Of a DNA stretch of 64,000 bases, positions 10,304 through 21,912 are shown piece by piece. Source of the stretch: Paralithodes platypus (lineage: Eukaryota; Arthropoda; Malacostraca; Decapoda; Lithodidae); assembly GCA_032716605.1 (NCBI GenBank), contig CM064545.1:7586244-7650243 (forward strand), read 5' to 3'. Positions within the stretch are counted from its first letter, which is position 1; every line of letters begins with the position of its first letter. A program made the position numbers and the translations under genes. Below the pieces are notes generated by a model. That model was given only the letters and a program-made list of their open reading frames with translations. It made no database searches and was not told the DNA's origin.

Positions 10304-12491
10304 ATGCCGGCCAACTACTTCACTGTACGGGGTTACGTCCACCATGGGACAACTATCTACAAGAGCTCCCTGGGTTGGCAGTACAAAATTGCCAACAACA
10401 CTGACTGCACTCAGTACCTCAAGTGTGCCTATAAAGACTGCAGAGGGACAGCCAGTATAATCAAGGCGACTGACACACTGACAGAAAAGAGGGAACACAA
10501 CCACGGCACACAGTCATACAACTCTCTGACAGACATCCGCAACAGCCTGAAGGAAGCAGCCAGGGAAGACCGAATGAACAATTCCCTTCGTGCCATCTTC
10601 GACGATGTCACAAGAAATCATCCAGATGGTGGCAGAGTTGCATTTGGGTAAGTAGTAAACAATATATTTCACTAATAATGCATGAACGTAAAGTACAATA
10701 GAATAATGTGCGTCAATAAGCTCCTAAATAAGCATTAGTACTGTAGTAATTTTCTACAACCTGTGTTCTCTCACTTATTTGTTCTTGACCGTCGTTTACG
10801 AATAATAGGAGGATCATAATTATTAGCTTCAGATTCATAATTTTATTTCCATCTAAAATACAATGGCTATTCTTATAATCAAATTATTTTAAGGCTAAAG
10901 AGTCTTATTCTTATATACAAGTACCTGACGTATTTCCTCTGTTATCGTGGAACTTTTGATAGTGATAATCAGTTTTAGCTTTGTATCTTAATGATCTAAC
11001 TTGCTTATTTTTAGTTGTATACTGCATCTGTAAATCAACGTATCAGTATTCAAGCCTTCAACCACTCATGTTCCACCAGACAGATTCAAGGAATTCATTC
11101 ATAAAAATAGGTCTAGTCCCAATTTATGTGTCCGTAATGCTCCTAAATAAGCATTATTACTCACATATTCTAATGCATCTTCATTTACTTAAGGGAAGTG
11201 GAACTGGGAATGTACAGAGCTAGGCGCCGTGCACAGCCACCTGTTCCACGCACAGCAGCCGAGTTCGTTGTGTGGATGTCTGATGCAGAGAACTACAACC
11301 AACACTTCAAGGGGGCTGTGGAACTTGGGACAGAGCTGGCCATCATCTTCATGTCCACCGTGATCATACCGAGGCTGGCAGAGGTGCAACACGCCTTCTA
11401 TGATGGAACGTTTTTCTGTGTTCCAGTTCTGTTCTACCAGTTCTTCTCAATCTTGGCAGTCTTCGGAGACAAGGCTCTACCTGTTGCCAGTGATCTGATG
11501 ACAGGGAAATCAGAGGCATTGTATCACAAGGTCACTGCCAAAATTCGTGAGTTAGCTCCTGACTTTGCACCCGATACGTTCATGGGCGATTATCGAGATG
11601 GCCAGTAGAAATGCACTCAAAGCATCCTTTCCCAATGCCAGATTCTGTGGCTGTCAATTTCACTACTCTCAAGCGCTTTGGCACAAGTCCCAGAAGTTAG
11701 GATTAACTAATCTGTATAAGAACAATCCAGAGTTTAAGAGCTTCCTGAAAAAGCTCATGGCAATACCGTACTTACCGGCCAATCAGATCAGAGTCATTGC
11801 CCTTACCTTGTTTGATCAGCCAATAAACGTGAACAACCACACCAGAACAAATATCCGCAAATTCCGTCGGTACTTCTTTCATTACTGGCTCAACACTGTG
11901 ACTCCAGAGAAATGTTCTGTTCATGATTTTGCTTATGATACCAATAACTTTTGTGAGTCATTCCACGCCAGGCTAAAAGCAAGAATCCGTGTGCATCACC
12001 CATCCATGTGGTCTTTCGTCGGACACATCAATCATCTGATTGCAGACACAGAGAAGGACCTGGACAGGCTGGACCGGGGCTTGAATGTCAGCAGGCCGAG
12101 GAAGAAGGCCTATGCAACAAACCTAGAGAGGAGGAACTCCTGCAAGGAGAAATATGCAAATGGCGAGTACAGTCATATGCAGTTTATTTCTGCTGTGGCT
12201 CACACAATGGACACACATCTTCTGCAGTTAGAGACTGTTCCAACTCGGATTGGAGAAGACTCGGATGAACCCGTGGAAGATACTTTTAACCAAGAAACCA
12301 CACCTTCTCAGCAACAGGATCATAGTCTCTGCGCTGTTTGTCTGGCACCCCGAGAGAGAACAATCTGCTTCAGGCCATGCAATCATGTACAGGTCTGTGC
12401 CAGCTGCAGCAGCATCATGGAATCCATGGGATCCCCATGTCCCATCTGCAGAGTCCAGGTGCAGGAGCGTTTCGAAATCTTTCTTCAGTAA
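10304..12491 (+). pseudogene. MULE transposase with N-terminal FLYWCH and C-terminal RING finger (two exons, one frameshift)
   Basis: Exon 1 is 10304-10647 and exon 2 starts at 11194. The donor GG|GTAAGT and acceptor AAG|GGAAGT restore the frame exactly (VAFG|EVELGMYR). Domains: a FLYWCH-type zinc finger (residues about 10-70, with DCTQYLKCAYKDC, then EHNHG), then the MULE DDE domain with D in HAFYDGTFF (11402), the second D in MGDY/EMASRNALKASFP, GCQFHYSQAL, and E in NNFCESFHARLK (11954). The C-terminus (12331-12463) is a C3HC4 RING-HC finger: CAVC, CFRPCNHVQVCASC, CPIC. An extra C at 11594 shifts the frame inside the second catalytic motif, so this copy is probably dead; a sequencing error is possible. 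FLYWCH-MULE is a known pairing. RING suggests E3 ligase activity by family rule. Confidence 0.9.
10648..11193 (+). other. intron of the MULE transposase (546 bp)
   Basis: GT at 10648 in the context GGGTAAGTAG and AG at 11192-11193 after TTCATTTACTTA. AT-rich, with stops in all frames. Splicing joins two open frames in phase. Confidence 0.88.
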
Positions 12492-12601
12492 GAGAGGAGA
12501 TACTGCTACCCACTGCATGACGATCTTATCGATTGTGTTTCATTTGATGACAAGTATATTTCAATATATGATAATATTTTTCTTATGTTGAGGAACTTTA
12601 A

Positions 12602-12607
12602 AATAAA
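12602..12607 (+). terminator. polyadenylation signal of the MULE gene
   Basis: AATAAA about 110 bp after the stop codon of the transposase, in a suitable AT-rich context. Confidence 0.55.
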
Positions 12608-12729
12608 GATGGACATTTATATGCAGTTTGTATTCTTATCTTATGAAGCATGGAGATATTAGAAGACATAATCTGTAAAAAGTGAAGGGACAGCAACAAT
12701 AAAACAAAAGTAGAAGATATCCTCATTAC

Positions 12730-13078
12730 CATAAATGGGACTGATTTAGGTTGATGATGATGACTCCTATTGTTCCACCTAGTGCTTCATCTGCTGTACC
12801 AATACATGATATATTTTGATGCTTTGCTAGGATCAGAAGAGATTTTTGACATTTTGCAAAGATCTGAAGTTTTTGATGCATTGATGGGATAATATCAATG
12901 TTTGATGTTTTGAAGACCACTGGTGTTTTTGATGATATGATAATTATTATCCAGTCAGTTTCAGCCTTTTGTCAAATTGAAAAGGTCCAACTTTTTTGAT
13001 GCTTTGAAAAGATTGGGTTTTTGATGTATTGATAGGGCTGACACCCTTGGAATAGTTTTGACGCTTTGCAGGCGCCCC
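12730..13078. repeat. right subterminal array of TTTGATG motifs plus right TIR of the MULE
   Basis: TGATGCTTTG, TGATGCATTGATGGG, TGATGTTTTG, TGATGATATG, TGATGCTTTG and TGATGTATTGATAGG recur through this stretch. Their complements (CATCAAA-type) recur at 9681-9920. Inverted subterminal motif arrays are typical transposase-binding zones. The TIR itself is about 13045-13078. Confidence 0.75.
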
Positions 13079-13087
13079 TATACGTAG

Positions 13088-14341
13088 TCTACGGAACTCC
13101 TCTCCAAATGTGATGGGCCTAATAGCATAATTTCCTAGCTAGTTTATTTTTCTGTTTAATCATGATTTTTAATTCTGGGGTTATCTAGGTATGCGTTATG
13201 TATTAGTTTTGTAATTATTGGAAAATATCTGTTAAAACAAGCATTAAATATTGTCATAAAATTATTATATACAACATTAGGGTCATTGGAAAAATAAACT
13301 AGTTCCCAGAACGCATCTTCTATGGCTTTCTTAAATTCATTTAGATTATTTTCACTATAATTTATATATCTTATAAAAGTATGGTCTTCTTCCCTATTAT
13401 TAGATGCACATATCTCAGATTCATAAATGGTAAAAATTGGAAAATGATCAGTTAATTTATTGTATATAATTCCACTGAACACATTTTGCGTGAAATTGTT
13501 TGATCAAATGTGATCTATTATTGTTGCTGTTGTAGATGTTACACGTGTTGGCTTATTTATAGTATTGAACAAAAGTTTAGAATAGCATGTGGAGATAAAT
13601 TCAGCTACTTTGTTGTCATATTTATATTTTAATAAGTTAAGACTAAAATCCCCGGTAAGGTAACCTCTCATCACTTATTACTGAGATTATGTCATTAAAT
13701 TCGTCATGAAAATATCTGAAATCAGTGTGTGGCCTTCTATATATTATGCCTACTATTATGTTGTCCGAGTTGGTGTTACATATTTCAATAAATAATGTCT
13801 CTATACTATTATGTTGAATTGTTAAGTCGTCTCTTACTATGTATTTGTAGCCTGTTTTAAGGTACAAGGACACTCCCCCACTGGTTCGTGTGAAATTCTT
13901 ATTTAATCTTGTGTAATTAGGAATATCATATAAGTGCTGTATATCGGATGTTAGTTTCGTTTCACATAAACCTATCACATCAAACTTAATCGAAATTGGG
14001 TTCAGACATTGCTCAATGAAATCATCAAAATGCAGTGGTATACTATTTATGTTATAGCCCAGGAGAGAAAAGGTAGATCTGGGAATTTTATGATACTGTT
14101 GTTCAAAGCTATGAGGGAAAACATAATTGCATAATGGGTTTTTATAATTTAGAGAACTTAATAAATAGTTGTCGGGGTCTACATCGGCATTGTAAGCGTC
14201 ATCATTGAAGCTAAAAGGGTTAAAGATTAATTTATCTAGTGTGTTTAAAGTGATATTTTCACTGTTGGGATTATACAAATTTTGGTTGATGTGTAATAAC
14301 AAATCTTCATTTAGATGTGAAAAAGGTAAGATGTCGTCCAT
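13088..14341 (-). pseudogene. LINE A apurinic endonuclease domain
   Basis: APE-type endonuclease that would nick target DNA. From 14341 on the minus strand: a 120-residue asparagine-rich leader, then SLLGYNINSIPLHFDDF, DVIGLCETKL, TSGGVSLYLKTGYK, IETLFIEI, IIVGIIYRRPH and, after a frame loss near 13640, LTDHFPIFTIY. The N, E, Y and DH residues expected of the fold are seen. Stops and shifts lie at about 13130, 13490 and 13640. The region ends at the MULE target duplication and resumes at 9676. Confidence 0.88.
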
Positions 14342-14408
14342 CTTGAAAGGTTAACTATGTGTGAAACTATATAATTATTTCTTGTTTGGGAATCTAGTTG
14401 GTTGTTTC

Positions 14409-15111
14409 CTATGTCTCTGGAGGTGCTGAGGGGGTTGAGTGGTCAGCTTCCCCCAACTGCTCAGGTTCAACCTCTCCCTGTAGACGTTGAGGCAGGTCCA
14501 AGCTCGAGCCCCTGGTGCTGGTCTGGGGGCCGGCACCACGTACGACATCTTCCTGGTGTAACCTGGCAGTGGAGGCTCGGATTATTGGGGGCCGAGTTCT
14601 GCTTGGATTAGAGGTAGGTGGTCGCTCACTGGGTTGTGGGGTGCTGGAGATCCTGGGAGAGGGTAGGGGTGAGGTGGGTAGGGGCTGGTGGTGGGGTGAA
14701 ACAGTGGTGGATTGGCAAAGTGGTGGTGGGGAGGCGGCAGAGCGTTGGGGGGGGGGGGGGGAGTGGGGGTCGAAGTGGGGGTCGAAGTGGTGGTAGTGGA
14801 GTGGTGGTCCGGCTATGGGGTGGAGGAGTGGTGGTGGTGGTTTGGCGGGGAGAGATGTAGTGTTGTCGTCTGGCGCACTGTCTCTGGCTCCTGCTATCCC
14901 TCCACGAGGTTCTCTCACAATGAGTGCTCGGTAGTTGAAAAAGGCTGTTTTTTCCGCTTCTCCTCGCTTCGTTAAGGGAACCAAGCTGACTTCGACGGAT
15001 TTCCAGGGTGGTGGGGCACAGATCCTCGTTGACGTAAATGTCTGTCCCTTTCAGCTTCGTTCTGTTGCGGTAGACAGCATCACGGTCAGGGAAGCTTGAG
15101 AACTTAGCCAC
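14409..15111 (-). pseudogene. LINE A ORF1 C-terminal part
   Basis: The minus strand starts with KFSSFPDRDAVYRNRTKLKG, then TDIYVNEDLCP and SQLGSLNEARRSGK, and after a one-base slip in a T run near 14950 continues AFFNYRALIVREP followed by a long proline/histidine-rich tail. The 'DRD..YRNR..LKG..IYVNEDL' block is the usual RNA-binding end of ORF1 proteins in animal LINEs. The 5' part of ORF1 is missing. An imperfect G run at 14750-14761 and G-rich repeats underlie the proline tail. Confidence 0.75.
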
Positions 15112-15114
15112 AAA

Positions 15115-15660
15115 TCCAATTCAACATAAGACACTACTACACTAACAGACACCTACTCACACAATTAATTCTAGATAATGACCCGGACATAATACTAATC
15201 AATAGCACTTGCACATACAACACACATAAAATTTAATTCTTTGGTTACACAACACGACAAACCGATGGCGATGCTCACGATGGAGTTGCAATTATGATTA
15301 AAAGCACCTTTCAACACAAATTCATCGCAGACTGGACATTCAAACATTTCCTTGCAGTTAAAACACACACAACACTTGGTCCCCTCATAGTTGCCACCAC
15401 ATATGTCAGACCAAATACCTACATCCCTTACACAGACCTGAATACTCTATACAATAACAATGCACCCACACTCATACTTGCAGATTTTAACGCTAGACAC
15501 TAACTTTCCAACACAACAGCAATAATCCACATGGAACGCAATTACTAACACTACATAACACCAAAAGATTAAATTTCCTAGGCCCAGACTTTGCTACAGT
15601 TTTCACACCACATGGTAATGGTAAACCTGACCGATTTTTTTCAAACAGAGCTTTTAATAT
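15115..15660 (+). pseudogene. LINE B endonuclease fragment
   Basis: The plus strand encodes QLILDNDPDIILINSTC, GDAHDGVAIMIKS, LIVATTYVRPNTYIP, LILADFNARH and, after stops, KLNFLGPDFATVFTPHGNGKPDR. This is an APE-type LINE endonuclease from a different family than LINE A. It abuts LINE A at 15114 in the opposite direction and ends exactly where LTR-like sequence begins (15661, TGTTACGAATC). Several stops and a frameshift are present. Confidence 0.8.
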
Positions 15661-17519
15661 TGTTACGAATCTGGACCTAAGTTGTTTAGAGACGGTATAT
15701 GAAAATAATTACTAATGGAAATGCACCTTGTCTCTCTACCAAACAACACCACGACGCAACAGGTAAGAGCACTTTGAAAGCTTCCAGGCTCTTCTCAGGG
15801 CTTAAGGTGCACACTGCCCTGCTCCTATTCTGAATAATAAGTAGAACAGAAATAATCATGTAACTTACTAGCTACGAGAACTCGAAACCAACACCGGGAT
15901 TAGCAATGCTGGGTTGGATAATCAAAACAGTTAAATACATATAGGCTACCAGCAGACATAACGAAAACAAAAAGTGCAGGTGTACTTCGAGCATAACAGG
16001 CTATGCGTGCCCTCGACAATACTAAACCGGGCGCAAACCAGCCAACGGTAATCCACTCTCAACCCAAGAGAGTTGCACATAATAATATGGCATATAATAA
16101 TGTTCTAACAATAAAAGGTAGTGTCCTAATATGACTACTAACCTCGGGGTGATATTAGTAGAAGCAGGTTGCCCTGACCACCTCTAATATCACACCAGTA
16201 TATCCTGCTTCAACCTGGGCCCCCCAGTGAGTTACCGCCCAAACAATGAACTCTTAGAGTCCACCTCCCACACTCACTTAACTATGGGGGGGTCCAGACT
16301 GAAGCTGGATTCCTAATTAATATTAAACACTCCGTTGCCCCAGTTCGAAACCCGAGATAGGGAACACACAAGTGCTGGGGCAGAACCATCAAGGTTATTA
16401 CCGGGTCCTAAGCACGAACACTGGGAAAAATATGTAGGGGTTATGGATGTGTGTGTGTGTGTGGACTGTCTATGGGATTAACAAAGCTGGGAAGTTTGCC
16501 GGGGTCCTTATAGTAAGGACCCCGGCAAACCTCCCAGCTTCTATCACGAATCCCGAAGTAGCCACCGAAGGTACAGAACATATGATAAAACAAGGGAAAT
16601 ATAGTAAAATGTTGATCAGAGGAAAGTAATAATAAAAAAGAACAAATGGATGTCTAGGATTCTCTGTTAATTATGTTACGTTACTATTATGCAAACAAGG
16701 AAAAATAAACGGGCCGACTGGGTGACACAAGAGAGAGCTACCACCACCTCAAGTCCTATACTGTCTGGCCGCCCACGAGAGAATGATGAGGCCGAAGCTG
16801 GCGGGAGCCAGGCTCAAACTAATGGGGGGGGGGGGGGATTGCAAGATATCACCACACGATATGATACACTAAGACAATTCACAAGAATAACTTATACTAA
16901 CGTATTCCTGTGTTAACATATTGACTAAAACAGAGTGGCAAATAACATAAAGTACATCTTTATATTGCAACACAACTGAACTTAGAATGGTCACATAATT
17001 AAGTAAACTCATGTTGCTTAGCGAGAGAGCAACACTACCTCTACCTCCACCTCCTCCCCCCCCCCCACCCCTTCGAGAAAGCAACATTCCATCCTCCACT
17101 TCCTACCTACCCAGCAACACCCAGCCTGCAAATTACAGCGTTGGCACTACAACACAACTTCATATACGAAACTAGTAACACTCTATTGGCTCATTCTACA
17201 CAAATGTTTATGGAGACAAAAATGCTTAGAGATACGGCAAAACTAGTCATGAGTAATTGGAAGGGTATCGGAGAGAAACTCACAATGCCAGGTCATTCTA
17301 ATAGACTTGGCACAGCTGCTCATAAAAGACTCTGGTCATTGTGACACCCTCACATGGGGGGGGGGGGGGGGGGGGGAGTTTTGGAGCTTTGAAACAAAAC
17401 TTTCATTAGTTTACAACTGCAAAATATTTACATTGAGAGTCTTTTGTATTTTTACATTTTATAGATTTTTTTAACATGAGTAAATATAACTTAAAACTAA
17501 ATAGCCTCGTGCTCTCCTA
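15661..17519. mobile_element. LTR-type sequence, unclassified (starts TGTTACG)
   Basis: It begins TGTTACGAATCTGG exactly at the end of LINE B coding sequence, like the start of a Gypsy LTR. No convincing open frame is present. It contains a 27-bp-arm hairpin (16484-16540), a short GT run (16450-16462), G runs (16826-16839, 17356-17377) and a C run (17057-17070). The right boundary is not resolved. It could be a large LTR or a non-autonomous LTR element; I saw no second LTR. Confidence 0.35.
16484..16540. repeat. long hairpin, 27-bp arms, 3-base loop
   Basis: The left arm 16484-16510 starts AAGCTGGGAAGTTTGCCGGG. The right arm 16514-16540 is its reverse complement except for one base. The loop is TAG. 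Confidence 0.95.
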
Positions 17520-17606
17520 TCATTCCTCAGAGGACTCACGGGACAAGCAGTCTGCCAGGACATTATCCACACCACAGATGTGCCTAACATCGAGATGATA
17601 TTCTTG
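17520..17606 (-). pseudogene. Gypsy pol, RNase H end
   Basis: The minus strand encodes EYHLDVRHICGVDN, then VLADCLSR, the usual end of a Gypsy RNase H domain, followed by a stop. It is the continuation of the fragment ending at 19382; the two are separated by the LTR-like insertion 17607-19381. No integrase is seen downstream. Confidence 0.8.
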
Positions 17607-19381
17607 GGTTACGACCGGGACTCGTATAAAACAAGGGCTCTTAATCACTGGACTAGAAAGGCACACAGCCACAACGGAAACACTAGATCCAACCCTCGAA
17701 CTTATAATGCCGGCGTACAAAAACACCTATACCCTCCAGAGTTAAATCTGCGATAGCGGGGTATCCTATAACTCGGTATAAATGCACTACTACTACATAC
17801 TGATGATCTCTGATACAGCCTGATCACAACAACATACAATTACGTTAATAATGTATACAAGGAAAAAGATAGAGATATTAATTAAATCACTGCAATGATT
17901 TAATGCAAACAAGAAGAAGGTATAATTAAAGTTACTCTAAACAATAATAAACTGTCACTCCTATATTAAAGAAAGTGAATGAAAGTCCTAAAGCATCGAA
18001 CAGGAATCTTCTGAAGAAAGTCTGATGCTGCTTAAGATGATCGAATCGGATTTTGAACTGTTATATAAAGCAGGAACAAGATATGACAAGTGTATGGACA
18101 TACAGTGTTAACTGGCACGGGAATAATGATAAATGCGCAATAGTATTATCTCCAACAACAAAAGAAGTACTTCCTCAGGCAACGCAAAAGCCGGGTCGGG
18201 TTGTGGAACTCAACAACAACCAAGGCTTACAATCAACGTGAATAAAAATGCATACATATATAACATAAGAGCATATAATCCTAATCGGGTGTCTGCTAGG
18301 CGAATAAAGTCTAGCTGGGATGTCGGAGGCTAGGAAACAATGGCTGAGCAAGCGGCTCGTAGCCTAGTGAGGTCCTTAAGACTGTGCGGCCAAATTACGT
18401 TAAATGACGGGGTGCTCTCTTGAGAGATCCAGATCACTAGTATCTGGTTCTCTCCTGGCGACCCTCTTAAAGTCAAAGCAAAACGAGTTAGCACAGTGTT
18501 GGGTGGCAGAGGCAAAAGCCCTCACTCGCAACACAATGCTAAACTCACAAGGTACACAGTCAGAAAGACCACCTAGGCTTCCCACGCATCTGTTGCGATT
18601 GTACAAGTTCAACAAACCCTGGTACACATCGGAAATCACAACAACAATAGCCTCACCCCAGTCTAGCATTAAATAGCCCAGCAGACAACCAAGAACAAGG
18701 TAGGGAGACACCGCGAGTGTGTCGAACCTCTACAGACAAAATGGTAAACCCCTCCAAAATGCCTAACTAAACATGTAATATCTAAGAGCTTCAGCATATA
18801 ATACGATGGCCGATATATGAAATCGTAGAGAACCAAAGGGGAGTTATGATATTAAATAGATTGGAAGAATGAGAGGTAAGAAGTTGAGAGAGAGAAAGTT
18901 TCTATAGGTAGAAGTCGGGGACAGGTCGCAAGGGAGATGTTAAGGGTATGCTGGTCAGGCAAGCTCTGAGCAAGGAAGACACAAGGGCAGCAGGGAGTGC
19001 TGGGGGACTACTTCCTGATGCGGCGGGAGGGCGACAAAGCGGCCAGCCACTCAGAGGGCTCGGCCGTGGCATGACGTCACCGAGACAACACGTAACATTC
19101 CGCGACTTTCCTCTCCCTCCTGCACTTACTCACTCACACTCTCTAGCTGTATCATTCAGTCTTATACATTAAACTTATAACTGATGATATAAAATATAAT
19201 GCATTGTCACAGACGAAATTTAAGACCACTTCTATACTGCCTGTGACATGACGATTCACAAGAAAGAAAGTATAACATTATAGATAGACTGTAGCCAAAT
19301 TCACTGCCCTGGCGAGTGTTAGCGAGTGGCCAAGCGAGTGGCTGAGCCCACGTGGCGTTCTGCTGAGCTGCAGGCGTCACA
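17607..19381. mobile_element. LTR-like insertion (solo LTR or non-autonomous LTR element) in Gypsy RNase H
   Basis: The 4-base target duplication CTTG lies at 17603-17606 and 19382-19385. The ends read GGTTACGACC at the left and GGCGTCACA at the right, i.e. near-TGT...ACA termini with a related TGTNACGNC inverted end. Removing it joins the RNase H reading RWSLMLQ|EYHLDV. The right-end 400 bp resembles 50.25-50.75 kb (shared CTTATAACTRATGATATAAA, and GCCAAA.TC.CTGCCCT near the end), so this is a family. No coding frame recognised. Confidence 0.7.
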
Positions 19382-21442
19382 CTTGCAACATCAAACTCCA
19401 GCGAGTAAGTCTCTGGTTCTTGTCCCTGAGCCTATTAAGAAACTGCAGAGGATGATGGTCAGAGTAGCTTCTGAGCACGGGCCCATATGGTGGCAAATAA
19501 ACAGCGAAATAGTATAAACTCAAAATAATAGGTAGCAACTCCCTCTCGATCACAAAATAATTCTTGTGTGCTCGGTTAAACTTTTTCGAAAAGTAGAAAA
19601 TGGGGTGCTCAACATCATCCATGTAGACTAAACAATTGGGGACATAATACACAACCCTGCCCATTAACCGCTGAAAGGTGGCGGGAGCATTCTTCAAGCC
19701 ATAAGGCATTACCTGGCACTGATACACTCCTCCACCCACCACCAAACTAGCAATTTTCTTGGCACGTTAAGGTAGTGGGACTTGCCAATAGCCTTTAACT
19801 AAGCCCAATTTTATGATGCACGTGGCTGCCCCAATCTTGTCTACCGAGTCATCAACTCTCGGTAAAGGGTAGGTATCTGTCTTGGAGAGTAAATTTACTT
19901 TGCAAGGTGTTAATTTTATAGGCTTATTCTCCCCCACATCGATGTCATGCACCACCCAAGATGTCAAACCTGGTGCATCCCCGAACACGTGTGGATAAGC
20001 CCACAAGGTAGTAAACATCTCCTCAACCCTTTCCGGAGGTAAATGGGTCAATTTCTCCCGCAGGGCCAGGTACCCGTTCTCTGCCCATGTCCCAGCCGGC
20101 ACAGCCTTACCTGGGAAAAACTCCCTCTCCTCCTCCTGCTCCTCCTTCATGCCTTCTACAACCAGGACAGGGCAACGAGACACGGCATCCTGGTCCCTGG
20201 GACCGGAGAATTGGGGAGAGTGCAGAGGGGGGTTGAGAGGCACTGCAGGAGCCTTGCCTGGCATTCCCACAGTGCATGAACCGCTAGCCCTGGGACCCGG
20301 GTTATCCAACCACCATCCACCAGGTCCGGGCTCACCCTGCACCTCCGACTCCAACTCTCCAGTCAATAACATAGGCAAGAAATTGACCGTCTGTGACTTA
20401 ACTTTCTCTACTGATCCGTTCTGAGCGGATACAGTAGCACAAACTGCCTCAGACAACTCCCCGTTAACACCAGCAGGTGACTGATCGGCGCCCAGGCAGC
20501 TCTCTCGGCTAGCCCCTTTAGGTGACATCGCCTGTGTGCCCGCCACACGACAGTACCTCTTCAGCATGTTAATATGGCAGAGCTGATGGGTCTTATGTCT
20601 GTCTGGATTACTCTCCCCGACCTTAGAAAACAAGTGTGTTAATAAAGCATCACTCTGCGGCGCCTCACCAATCTCCTCTGGTGCCACGGTGGTAAGATTA
20701 GGTATAGCCTCCAAGTCGGTCTGATTCGATGATACAGGATCAACTTGTCCTCCCGTAGGGACCCGATCGCTCCCTTCAGTATCACCTCTGGCACCGGGTG
20801 AAACGAGTGAGGAGCTTTCCGCTGAGCCTTCCTCCTTGTCCTCCACACCCTCGGCACCCTGCAGATCAGTCGAATCTATGGGTGATGCAGATTCAGTACT
20901 GTACATCCCCTCGATCAGATCTATCTCCTCCCCTAACAATTCCTCCGGCTGTGCAACCTGGGCCATAGATCTCATGCCCTCGCACACCGGAAACCAATCG
21001 GGAGGCAGCTTCTTAGCCTCCTTGTTCCTCTCCTCCGACTGTACCTGCTCCAACACCACTACCGGAGGTGGAAAGACTTTACTCCCTGCCATATCTGCTC
21101 CAAGCAAAAAATCAATCCCCCACAGGTAATGAGTCCACGACCGCTACCTTCGCCGTCGCCGTGACTACAGGACACCTAAGATGAACAGGAACGAGGCTAT
21201 AACAGGCCTCAGTGTTTACACCTCGACATAACACAAACTCGTCAGATTTTATAGGCTTCCCAGTCAAGTTCAAACACATGGACTGCTTAGCTCCTGAATC
21301 CCTAAGAACCTTGACTGGATATACCTTCCCACACAGCTCTACTTCACCCTCATGAACGAAAGCCTGGCACCAAGCGAGCGAGGCTTCTGAACCTGCAATG
21401 GTACCTAGTTGAGACACTTTATCGGGGGCAGGCTGATCTGTT
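19382..21442 (-). pseudogene. Gypsy-type LTR retrotransposon pol remnant (protease, RT, RNase H)
   Basis: From right to left on the minus strand: an aspartic protease region with a DSG motif (about 21280) and the flap/GADMAG end (about 21095), a long low-complexity spacer rich in E/S/P, then reverse transcriptase with the YMDD box (about 19615), which is directly followed by RNase H. The thumb/connection between YMDD and RNase H is missing, so there is a deletion near 19610. One-base slips occur at about 21108 and a stop at about 19765. Integrase and gag are not seen. The right edge meets a CR1-like LINE at about 21442. Inactive remnant. Confidence 0.85.
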
Positions 21443-21912
21443 TTTACAAGCGAAATAAAGAATAATACAAAACATAGGTCAGTAACAACACATGAAATAG
21501 TAGGAAACTGTACTATCAGTGCAAGTGAAGTATTTTGTAAATTAAATAAATCAAATATCAACACGACTCCGGGGCCCGATAATTTCCACAATAGGATAGT
21601 AAAACAAATAAAATAATTATGTGAATCCCTGACCATTATCCTTAACTCATCACTACAGCAGGTTAGCGTCCCAAATGATTGGAAAACAGCCAACATTACA
21701 CCCATTCACAAAAAGAGTGATCGAGCCAAAGCTAGTAATTACAGACCAATAAGCTTAACGTTAGTAATACTAAAATATCTGTAAACCATTTTGAGAGATA
21801 AAATAGTTGAGTATCTAGAATCTAATGAATTAACACGAGACAGACAGCACGGGTTTAGGACCAGAAAATCGTGCATAACAAACCTCGAATTCTATAATAA
21901 ATTATTTACTCT

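Larger units (their letters stand above)
9678..13078 (+). mobile_element. MULE (Mutator-like) DNA transposon, about 3.4 kb, apparently complete
   Basis: The terminal inverted repeats read GGGGAGCATCAAAGCGTCAA on the left and GGGGCGCCTGCAAAGCGTCA inward on the right, about 30 bp at roughly 80% identity. The target duplication is 9 bp with two differences: GTTACGTAG at 9669-9677 and TATACGTAG at 13079-13087. MULEs usually make 8-10 bp duplications. The element holds one transposase gene (10304-12491) and subterminal arrays of CATCAA / TTGATG motifs pointing inward from each end. It is nested in LINE A and oriented opposite to it. Confidence 0.9.
7600..15111 (-). mobile_element. LINE (non-LTR retrotransposon) A, split by a MITE and a MULE
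   Basis: ORF1, endonuclease, linker and reverse transcriptase occur in the correct order and orientation from 15111 down to about 7730. They are interrupted by two insertions, at 8905-9196 and 9678-13078. Removing each insertion with one copy of its target duplication restores a continuous protein-level reading (FGEEFRRLRNQVTEALR across the MULE; VFPDCLKIAKVTPIYK across the MITE). The type is Jockey/CR1-like (APE endonuclease plus RT). The 5' end is lost at about 15111, where a different LINE begins in the opposite direction. Confidence 0.85.

Noticed and set aside
14515..14975. Plus-strand G/V/W-rich frames
   Set aside because: Shadow of the minus-strand proline-rich tail of LINE A ORF1 and G runs.
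20043..20424. Plus-strand frames in the 20-kb region
   Set aside because: Antisense of the low-complexity spacer of the Gypsy pol remnant.
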